NCBI GenBank assembly: GCA_020091685.1
Contig: CM034610.1
Coordinates: 27,254,094-27,318,093 of the forward strand
Source of the DNA: Lutjanus erythropterus
Taxonomy: Eukaryota > Chordata > Actinopteri > Lutjaniformes > Lutjanidae
Direction of reading: 5' to 3'
DNA length: 64,000 bases
Shown here: positions 40,201 to 52,200 of the stretch, piece by piece
Position numbering within the stretch: position 1 is the stretch's first letter
Layout of the letters: each line of letters opens with the position of its first letter
The notes under the pieces: model-generated
What the model saw: the letters and a program-made list of their open reading frames with translations, nothing else
What the model was told of the DNA's origin: nothing
Database searches by the model: none
Translations under genes and position numbers: made by a program

Positions 40201-43200
40201 TGCCTAAAATTCAGATTATTGGATTTTAGACTTTTAAAGATTTTTTTAAGGACCTGTGGAAACGTTGCTCACTTTTGTGCGACACATAACTAAAATGTAA
40301 AATTAATACTTTTCTTTTCTTTGGTTCAAATAAACCTTTTTCACAGCAGGCATTTTGACATGAAACAGCAGGTAAACACAGGTGTTACCACTGATACTAA
40401 TTGAGGTCACTGTGTTCAGGTCAAACAGAGTCAGGGTGCTGCTATTGTGCATGTTGGCTCATTGGAAAGACTCTGCTAGCTAAACTAAATGGAATGGGAC
40501 CTTTGGTGACATTTGTGTTTCTCTACTGTTTTATATCAGTGTGGCTGCTGTGAAAACGGTCTTTTGGATGTTAGAAGAATCTTTGAGGAGTCTCAAAATG
40601 TCTTCAAAACAGTGGTAAGTGACTTTGACCTGCTGCTGACAAAATTTGACTTGTTTGTATTTAGTAGAAACAGAGCTAGCTTAGTTTACTTTAACTGCGT
40701 ACCTCCAATATAACGTTTAATACCAGTTCAAAGACGTCTTATAAACGAAGTTTAAACGATGATTTGGATAAAGAGTGTCTACTTTACCTTTGATAATTCC
40801 ACCTTATTATGTAGTTAGAGAAGAGCTGGTGAATTCTTGTCATTAACTACGGTCTTGTCTAGATGGTAACCCCAGACCGGCGACAGATCTCGCGAGAGTG
40901 ATCATTTTCAACTAAACTATGACCTTTTTCTTACCGTAAGTGAAGTGTTTTTTGTTCCTAAACCTAAAAAAAAAATCTTAACTACATATCGTTTGTACAT
41001 CGTAAGACATAATTGTTTTGTACAACCTGTACAATGAATGAAGAACTTGTACAAATCTCGCGAGATTCACATATCAACAATTCCCTTGTCGACACTACTG
41101 ACGTCGCTTCGCACGCGCGCGTCCCGTCAACCGTCACTGCTAGCTAAAACTACTTGGCTAACATAAACTCAGGCTTCATTCTTTAAAGCAGTAGCTTGTA
41201 AATGTAAGTAATGCTAAATAATATGTTGTTTCCGAGTTTTACCAAGTGCTAGACAAATAATTCAGCTCTTTAGCCTCATATACCACAAGGTAAACATGTT
41301 CCATAAAGTCCAGTATTTACAATTTTATTCAAGTAAGGTTACTTATTAGGAAAATGTATGTATTGTGACAGTAAAGGCAGAAAGGCCCCTGTCATTGCTA
41401 TGTTAGGCCCATTTCATACTATTGAATGGTTATTATTTATAGATGAACATACATGTATTTTCATGTCACTGGTTGAGGTGGAGTACCTTGATTATTATAC
41501 TTTAGGGTATTTTCATGGATAGAAGTGTATTTTATTGCCTGATTTGTCTGTCTAATACTTGGTAAAAATCTGCAAAGAAACTCCTAACTTTAGGTGTTAG
41601 GGTTATATATAAATATAAATATAAATAAGGAGTTAACTTGCAAAAACCAACACCAACTGAATACCACTTGCCTTACCCTCCCCTTCCCCTTCCATGCATT
41701 AGGGCTGCACAATATGGTAAAAGAACCCAACATAATGCATTACCATAGGATTCACAATTAGTATAACAATAATAATAATAATATTCTGCCTCAAAATTTC
41801 ATAGAAACATAGCGATGCAACGTCGTGGCCTCCGTGGAAGAGGACCTGCAACCATTGCAGATATATGGAGCTCATTCTAAGGTAACAACGACACAATAGT
41901 TCTTATTTTCAGGTGATTATACACCAATGAAAACATACTTATGACTATCATATGCCCTTTCTGCCATATTTTACCGATTAATCCCATTAAATCTTACACA
42001 CTTTAAGTACAATACTTGTGTATGTATTTTGTTAGTTTACACCATTGTTTTTCTCCAAGTATTTACTAGTTTGTTGCTCCAAACAAATTGGAATGTTTAA
42101 GTGGCAACCAAAGTATGAGAGTGAAGCAGAGAGGAAAAGAGAGGGATTAAAGAGCCTGTCACAATCCATCCCTCCATGCATTATTCCTTAGGCACTGTTC
42201 AAAGACTCATGGAAACCTGCGTACATGTGTGAAGGCAGACTGAGCTGCACAGTTGTGTTGCTACTTGTAAGTTCCTACTACTTCCAACAACATTATCGCT
42301 ACCATAATGGCAAGAGGTGGGATGCTTAAATGCCAATATTGTGCAAACATTGTAACAGCAATAATTGGGTTGCACCCTTGTTGCAGGACAAGCTGAAAAC
42401 TGCTGACACATGATGATATAACTTTCCATTCAGTTTCATCACAAGCTGGGACACTCCAGACTACTGCTTTCAGGTCAAAAGAAGACTTGGAGCTGATGAT
42501 GCATTCAGCTACACCTCATTTGTGCATACATACAATTAGTTTCTGAGTTGGTAAAATACCTGGATTTGTTCAGCTCTGATGTGTTCATAAATCTTTCGTC
42601 AAATCTTTTATCTCCTCTCTTTTATAGCATTGACAAAGAGCAGTTTACAAAACATGTGGGATACTTCTTAAATATGACCTTTATTATATTTTCTGTTACT
42701 TGTAATGGTTTAAAGCTGCAGCTAAGTTGAGTCAATAAGTGATTTGAAAGGATTCAGCCTTTGCAAACAGATTTGATAAAATGCTATTGTATTCCAATGT
42801 GTTTGCCATAGCGGTTATTGACGATGGGTGCCAGTCGTTCTTAGCCGTGTCTGAACAAGTTAACTTATTTCATTAAAGAGAAATTAATGTTAGCTTATGC
42901 TGGGTTTTCTGCCTGAGGCACTGAGTCCTAAGTGTGTTGTGTGAGAACCAGCAGGCTCTTGAAAAGGCCTCTGCAGTAACAGACTGCAAGAATATTGTTT
43001 GCATTAAACTCTAATCTACCTCTAATTTACCTCTATATGTTGACGCCGCAGCTCAACTTGTCAGATTTGCCTGGAGGACATCGTGTTGCTAAATGAGGCC
43101 CTAGCAGAGCAGTCAGAGACGTGCATTGAGAACACTGCCATCAGAATCTCATGTATAAATCCCACAACAGAGTCCGCGGGGAGATAAAGACACGCGAAAG

Positions 43201-46200
43201 AGAGTAAGTGGGCCAAGGAAAGTTGCCGGCTTTGCCCGAGGATGGGACTTTTCCTGGTGGAGGCTGGAATGCAAATCTCCCGTCTGTGTTTTGTTGTCTT
43301 CTCTTTTTCTTTGGCACACTTTTGATTTGTAGTCCAACAGCTCCTGGCTGATCAGATAAAAAATGACAGGACCCCTGAAAAATGTTCCAACCTGTTCTTT
43401 CTTTCTACCTCCTTTGCCTCCCCTCCTTTCCCCTCTGTGTTGCAGAGAGTGTGGAGTTGGGACAAGGAGCCCCTGCAGTCACATGTATGGAGACGTGAAG
43501 AGGGAAACTGAACAGGGTGTAAACTTGTGAACCTGCCTGTCAGGAAGTGAATGAGAGCAGCAGTAGCTCTGCACACAAGTGCACTGGAGAGCACAAGGCA
43601 CTGACAAATGCATGTCTGAGTGGAGGCTCGGTGTCTCGGTCTGTCTGTAGGTGGACACAACAGAGTCTGGGCTGTTGTCTTGAAAGGACAGAGCTTGTTT
43701 GAATGAGAGTCTTGAGAGACTGTGTGAATGAACCACAACTCAAACAGCGCATTGTTCGCTGCCTCTGCTCATTAGGGCCAGCTTGTTGGCACTGCTGCTT
43801 GAATTGTCAGCTGTAATGTATCCTATGCAACTCATAACTCGTAATGGATTGTCTGGAATCTTCCGTCGTATGTCTGGAATTTCTGTGTGGAAATTACAAA
43901 CACCACACAGTGTCTTTAAAAGTAATTAAAAATCTAATTGCTGTTGACTTTCTCATGCTTGGTTGATTAGAAAAAACCTCTGAAAAAACAGGAATGTGTT
44001 ACTACATTGTGGGGCATAAATCTGGTTAACAAAGCTTGCCAGTCTGCAGAAATTTCCCTCTCAGGCATTAATAACCCCCTTTTTAATTGATCTGCAGGTC
44101 CCCATCTTTATGAAACCACCTGTCATGCCTTTCTGCCTCTCCCTTTTTTCCATTTGCTTCCCTCAGTAGGCTGGTTGCTGTAGAGCAATACTTTTTTTGG
44201 TGCAGGCTGAAATGTACCGAGGGTTCCTAAAGCTGGCATCACACGTCAGGGCAGATTGGCTCTCTTGTTCACATTTTCTTTGGTTTGATAATTCCTGATT
44301 TAGATACAAATTTGACCAATTATAGACTGTTTTATTTAGAAAAAGTTCTTTTTCATCCACTTGTGTTTTGACAAGGAGTCGACAGATTATCAGCCTGGCC
44401 GATTATTGGCTCAGACATTCAGGAGTTTTACAATTACCACAATTATTTTTATCAGTTTGCCAACAAAATAAATAACTTGAAAAATGTGTTCCTTTGGCTC
44501 TGATGCAGCCGCTGCTCTCTGTCTGAAGTCCACACTGTAATCTTGCTCAATCCTCTGATTCCAGCTTCTTAATCGTGATTTTTTTTTCTGGTTGTGCACA
44601 AAAGAAGACATTTGTGGACGTCACCTTTGGCTTTGGGAAACACTGATTGACATTTTTCACAATTTTCTGACATTTTATAGACCTGAACAAGTAATTGGTT
44701 AATCGAGAAAATAATCGTTAGTTGTAGCCCAAATCTGCAAAATAACAAACTTAAGTTATCAAACTTTCTCAGACTTTATGAAATGTTCCCTTATAGAGTA
44801 AAAAGTACATTTGCCTCACAGAATGTTGTGAAGTGGAAGTATAAAGTAGCAGAAAATGTGTTTGTTTTCTATATTTTGATACTAAGACTTTCTTTACCAA
44901 TGTAAATGTATTCCAGTTCCAAATATCAATGAACTTTGTCTTTGATTGCTAACAATCGGTATCAAAATTTTAAACAGCAAAAAAGGATAAAATTTTGCTA
45001 TCAGTATGAAATCCCAGATATAACATTGGCAGTAGTATTTAGAGTCGAAATGAAATGGCATTTCAGGTGTATCTAATTTCCATTTTGTGATGCATTTCTG
45101 CATGAAACATCATAAGCATGTGGGACATAACAGAATAATTTCATTTGACACACTAAGGTAAAATCCCGTTGTTATATCTTACTAAATAATGAATCTTAGC
45201 TCTATGCCGCACTGCTAAAAGTAGAGGCTTGACTGATGTGTGGATGTCATGATTATTGGTTGAAATCGGTTGGTTCAAGCCGACATAAGGATACAGCATT
45301 TTTTCCTCTATTTTTCATTTCCTCATGACATTAAAAGCCCAGTTAAATAGCCTGAGGTGGGTAAATGTGTAATGTTATGTCATTATGTGATTATCACTCA
45401 TTTTTGCAGCTGATGATTTGTTATTGCAAAGACATGAGACCTTCTATTTAAAATCAAAGATAGCACCTTTTTAACAATATGTAAACTGGATCCTTTGTCA
45501 TTTAGATATACTGAAGGATGTTCATCTCCACACTTGCTGTTTTTGTTGACCCGTTTTCATTGACCTCAGTGACCTGCGGGCTTTGACTGAATACAGGCTG
45601 CACAGGTGTGATCAGCACATCTCTGTCACTGACCCTGTGTGTCAGAGAAATTGTTCTCTGCCAGTAATTAGCATCTGTAACAAGCCATCCAGGTGAGATC
45701 AGCCAGGTAATGAAGACTTTAAATTTTGTGTGTTTGTGCCTCCACACGTGTCCCCTAATGATCTCTTTGCCCCTGGCCGTTGCCATTTTCCCTTTGAGGA
45801 ACTGTCCTGGCCTGTGTTTTAGTGCAGCTAATAGCTGTGCACTGGGGGACTTTGTCATTTCCTACAACAGCACATTGCACGTCCTTTGATGGTGGGTGAA
45901 GATTAGGACTCGCCTTCGTTGCTTTGAAATACCACTCTCCTTTGAACCTCTCACCTAGCTGGGGTTTGGCTGGATAATGTCATCCCACATGCCTGCTCAC
46001 TGAAAACAGCCTTTGAATGTTTTGTGAAGTAATGTGTTGGATCAACACATGACGTTAACTCTCACTGACTACATTTACAGGTCCAACTGTTTGTCCACTA
46101 ATATTCCAAATTTGATACAGGTCATTTAAAAAGCATATTCTGTTTGGATTTTCCTAATTAGGCCCTATTCCGATTAAGACATGGGATATGCTGATATTAT

Positions 46201-49200
46201 TCCGGTTTTAGGACCATTCTTTGGACATGTATACAGCACACTTGGGTTTTTACTGCTGTTTGCAACACACTTTGCCTGTTTATGGTCAGGTCTGTGTGTT
46301 GTAAACAAACCAAATACATAAAAGATGCTGACATTTCTTGTTGGAAGGAGAAACATACTTACTTTTAAACATTATGACTTGGGTATCAACAGCTTTTTGG
46401 ATATGCTTTTGATATGATATGTAATATATCTTAGGACATACATAATTACATTAATCGGGGCTGCATATAAACCTGAATCCTAATGGAATATTCATTTTCG
46501 TCAGTCATGTATACAGCTTAGTAGGAATATTGTCTTTTTTGGAATAAAGGGGAAAAAGCAGAATATTTTCTGTATACAAATATAGTTGCTGTTTCAGTAC
46601 AAGTTAAGTTAAAGGCCTGTGCATTGTTGGTCATTGTGCGGCATTCTTTAAGATCAGTAGATAAAAATATATCATATAAAATGCAGGTGTTTTTGATCAG
46701 TTCTTTGAGCCTTATAAACTGATGTAATACCTTAGCAGCAGCTACACACCTGCTTAAGGCCAAGGGGTTGGTCATTTTAAAACATGTTACTCATCCTGTT
46801 TTACTCCCGTCTTCAGTCTAAACTTGGTCTGTCTTAGTATCAGCTTATCAGTCATCTGTGAATTGCACTAACCTGTAGTAATGACCTATAAATCTAACTT
46901 TCATTCGCTATGAACACGTGTGAAAACACATTGCAAAAGGCTGAAATGCAGTGAATAAAAAACAATTATTTTTACACATGCCATGCATTCACACTCAGTA
47001 TGCAAACATTTGATCTAACAGATGGAGCCGTGGATACCTCGGATTGAAGACAAAGTTTATGAGCTGAAGTACAAACAAGCATTTCAATTATCCTGGAAAT
47101 GGGAGTTTAGTAAGGTGGTGTTAAAGGATGTCTTCTTCAGTGCTTTGCCAGTGTTTATATGAAACTCAGGTGATCAGGTAATTGCAGTGTTTCAAAAAAA
47201 CACTAGTTACTAGTTCCATTATTTATTTGGATGTTATTTAATAATCACCAGTAAATAAAACAATTTGTGAAGGGGCAAGTAATACTTGACATTTAATTAA
47301 TGTTGCACCCCGCAGTAGTGGCAGCTTGCAGAGGAAATGAGCTAATATGCACACTTAAATATTTGGTAATTTATCACAAGTCATATCATCATCGCAATAC
47401 TGAGCAATGTTATCACACATCACAGATTTTTCTCATATTGTGCAGGCCTGCTAACCTGTATGAAAGGTGCTAGATAAATAAAGTTTGACCGATTAGTCAT
47501 ACATGTTTTTGAATTTACTCCATCGATATTCCCTGTATCCCTGTGAATGTCACTCTGTGGAGACGTTTCTCTCGGGCTTTAGCCCAAAATTGCCTTTGAC
47601 CCTGGCCCTATGGCGGCCCTCAGCCATTCATAATGGAACCCCAAAGTGTCTTATGAATGACATTCTTCTGGACTTTCCTGCTCTTTTCTCTACCTTCCAC
47701 TGCACTGTGGAGAATAATACCCAAACATCCTTGATCTTTTCACACAAGGCGGCAGACGGAGGATTTTCCCGCAGTAAGAATCATTTAAGTGATCCCTTTG
47801 CCAATGGTAGGGGTTCTGGGGTTGAAGATTGGATTGAAGATTGGAGGTGGGGGGGGGGGGGGTGTCACAGTCAGATAATGACATTCCTGAGACCCAGAGA
47901 TGGACTCTAGAGCCCCATTTAAGCCGCTCAGGTTGAACTGGAAAGGTCTGTGTATTGACTGGGCAGTTTGGTAAACCCAGATAGGTCTGCGTGAGATCTT
48001 TTCGAGAGGGATGCCACTGATTTTATTGGGCCCCAAAATTTCCGCGAGTAATGCTTCAAACACAATTCAATTTTAGTTAGGAAGCTGTATTTATAGGCTT
48101 ATACGTGCTTCAAATTTTAATTAAATGTCAGAATTGAATCATTGAAAACTTTTTAAATGCACAGAGCCTAACTGCAGAATAGCATTAATATCAAAGATAT
48201 TTTATCCTTTAAAGTTGCTGTTCTACACTGTTAACAATCTTATTTCTTGTTTTTAGTTACTTAACTCCTATAACCTATGATTTAATTTGTGGCAGTGACT
48301 GAATATTAACCAGTTATGACTACTCTTTGTTGCAGCTGCAACAATTAATTGATTAGTCAATTCAAAGAAAATAAGTTGACAACGCCCTTAAATATCTTGT
48401 TTATCCCACAACCCAAAGACATTTGGTTTTCTAAAAACAGAAAATATTCACATTTAAGCTGTAATCAGAGAATTTTGACTTCTTTTTCCTCTTAAAAAAT
48501 ACTCAAACTCATTATCAAAATAGTTTGATTCATTTTAGAATCGATTAATCATTGCAGCTCTAGTTGCCAAATATTTTGAGTCATTGTTCAAGCAAAAGGG
48601 TCAAATATTTGCTGTAGGATCTGCTGCTTTTCTGCTTTTCTTTGTCATATATGATTGTAAGTGAAGAGTCTTTGGGTTTTGGACTGTTGGTTGGACAAAA
48701 GAAGCGGCTTTTAAGGCGTCACTTTGGGCTGCGGGAAAATTGTGATGAGCATTTTTCCACACTTTTTTTGACATTTCATTGATTAAATGATCAGGCTAAT
48801 GGATTAATCATGAAAATTATTGCCAGATTAATTGATAATGAAAATAATTGTTTGTGCCAGCTCTACTTTATATTGCTTATGTTTTCCAGTAAGACTGCTG
48901 TTAAAGCTGCTACATCAAACTGTCATATTGTGTTGATTTTGGAGCCCCCTGTGGACAAAAGCGGTAATGTTTTCACCATAATAACCACAAAACATAACGT
49001 AAAAAAATAAAATGATCTCAATAAAATTTTCCTCCTGCTTGTCTTTAAGTGCCACTCACTGTAACTTTGCCTGTGAAAAAGGCTCATTTCATCTGATTTA
49101 ACAGAGTCCGACTGGGTGGCAGCCATTAAAAAGAACTACATAGAAATCGTCAGTCTTCTCACTAGTTGTCTTGTGAAGTTATGTTGGTCATACAGAGGCA

Positions 49201-52200
49201 TCACTAATTAATTTAATAACAAGTTAAAAACTCCTTGTCATAGCTTTAATGTTTCCCTTGAGTGGAAGTTAAACGTGTACTAATCTAAATAAATATAGTT
49301 TTTTCAGGACGGTATTGATTGCTGATTTTTGAATTGACAAAGTGTTCAGAAATTTGTTGTTTTACAGTTTGCCATGCAGCAGTTAACACTTACACAGTCT
49401 CTTTATTTGACTTAGTTTTCCTACCATTGTTCTCTGTTTGATTTAATAACCACAACAATGTAAATATCAAGTAATCTTAAGCATTGGGAAATGTTTGTGG
49501 AAAAGCAGAATCCATATGAGATGTTATTACAGTGATCACCAAAGAAAATTACATCAAGCGTCCACTTTCTCATGCAGATTCAACAGCAGTGATGATAACA
49601 GGGGATTAAGGGAATAACAGTTATTGGATTTAAACATCTCGTGGCTGCGCGGCGTGATATGACAGAGTTAAACCGATAATCACTGCTGGTGCTCGATGGA
49701 TGGTATTGGCGTAAATTCAGCTGAGGTAATTCCTCGCTGAAAAATGACTGTCATCATTCACTTACAACCACCGCTGTTTACGCAAGGAACGCAAACACAC
49801 TCTCCGGCTGACAGAGTGGCTTAAGCTGCTCTGAAGATGGTTGATGAGTTAAGACACACAGGCTTAATGCAATACAAGCCGTGACTCTTATTAACAACAT
49901 CGGTGTTTAAAGGGACAGTTCACCCCAAAATCAAAAATACATGTTTTACCTCTCCCCTCTTGTGCTGTTTATCCATCTAGATTTTTTTGGTGTGAGTTTT
50001 GGAGGTATCAGCCGTAGAGATGCCTTCTCTCCAGTGTAATGGGCCTAAATGGCACTCAGATTGTGGTGCTCAAAGCAATAAAAAAATAAATATATTTGAA
50101 CATTTAAAAACCAGCGTCTCTTTCCAAAAATCATGACCTGTTTACCCAAGATAATCCTCACACCTTGTGGTGAGCAGTTTCATGTAAGAACTACTTTCTT
50201 TTCTATTCAGTGTGGATTATCTTGAGTAAATGGGTCATGATTTTTGGAAAGAGACACTTGTTTTGAAATTTTCAAGTGTTTTTTTTTTTTTTTTTGTGCC
50301 TTTAGTACCACAACCCGAATGCCATTTAGTCCAATTATATTGGAGACACGGCAGTCATCTCTATGGCTGATATCTCTAAAACTCTGCAGCTCATGTCATA
50401 AAAACTAGATGGATAAATGGCACTACAGGCCAGGGAAAAATCTGTATTTTTGATTTTGGGGTGAACTATCCCTTCTTTAAGAACAGTAGAGCTGCAACTA
50501 AGGATTGCTTTCATTAAAGATTGATCTGCTGAACATTTTCTCATAATCAGTAGGTTGTTTGTTCCATAAAATGTCAGAAAATTGTGAAAAATGTTTTCCA
50601 AACCCAAGGTGATGTCCTCAAATGTCTTGTTTTGTCCACAGCCCTGATATTCAGTTTACTCTTACGGACGACTAAAGAAACTAGAAAATATTCACATTTT
50701 AGAAGCTAAAACCAGAGAATTTGGATATTTTTTCTTAAAAAACGCTCGATTAAAGGTTGCAGCTGAAAAGTACAGAATATTCTGTCATAGTCTTTCAAGA
50801 TGTTTCGTGATTATTAAACATAAGTTCAAAGGTGAAACCAAAACACAGCAATACATCCAAGAACAGATCTTTTTTCCCTTTCAAACCACACAGAGAGGAT
50901 GGCGTTGTCAGATAATTGGACAGAGACCCTGTAGGACCTGTGGATTATGTGTGGTCACAACATAGCTTTAAGCTGCCGTGAATTCCCTCAAACTTTGATT
51001 TTCTCCATTTTGTACAAAACTCCTGTTTCCCCAACATTCTTGCATTTCAAGAAGGCAATTTACTGCTCAGTCTCGCCTTTCCAAACCCACCTCATTAGTT
51101 TGCTATGCCTTTTCTTTCTACTACACCTCATCTGCGTCCATGCATATGTGCATATCACCAGAGTTATTTATGCCCTGTTTTGTTTTCAACACCCCATCTT
51201 GTAAAAGCAAGGCTGCCAGGCATAAAGCAGTCAAAACTCCTCTTCCCTCCAACCCGTCCCACCTTGGCTGGAGAATTTATGGCCAAGTCCTCGCCCCTGA
51301 GACAGAAGCTGAGAGGAGCCTGCCCGGGCCCTCGCTGAAACTCGGCACCCTCTTGTTTGACACACCATCTCATTTTGTCTCCTTTTTGGACATGTTCGAC
51401 ACCGCGGGGTGATGCCACTGACAGCGCTGTTTGACACCCATTCCTCAGCACCTGCCCAGTCACCTGGAGCTACGGCTCGGCTTTTCATCTCTCCACCCTC
51501 CCAGTAACCCCTCGCCCAGCCTACGCTTCAAAAATTTGTTACCCAAATCAAAGGTGGAACGCATTGTTAGGGTTCGAACATTATCCCAGTGTCATGTAAG
51601 CTCCTTGAACAGAACAGCTGCAGGTAATTCACACAGAGAGAATCCCAGGCTCTTTGTCACTGTTGTCTGATGGTTCTCGCTGAAGCCAGCAGTGGGTGTA
51701 AAGTCCTCTTTGCCATTAACACTTCAGCCCTGTGGCCTGTGTGCTTGGCAGCTGCCTGCTCTGTAAATGAAACCAGAAGATGCTCGCGGTTTGGACAGCA
51801 CTATGGTGGGACCACATGCTAGTTGGGCTACTAAAAGTGCAGTAGCTCTGACAAGTATTGTGTTGTGAGCCAAGAGAGCTTTGTCATACGCCTACGCAAA
51901 TATCTCCAAAATAGAAGCTTTATGTTACAAAAGAAGACCAGGAGCCATGAGGTCAGCTGCATGTAGCTGAATTTGTAATGAGATAAACCTCTAAATTTCA
52001 GTTGCTGGTGCCAAAAGCGATCTGGGATAATTTAACAAAGAATAAAACCCTGCGGCACCTAAACATATTGTCTCCTGACAAATCCGTAGTGGAGGGGGTG
52101 AATTGTGGTGCAATTGAAAAGCAAAATGATATGCTTAACTGTTTTTCCCCAAAGAAAAAAGATTAATTTAATTACAGCTGATACCCAAAGGCAGACCGCA

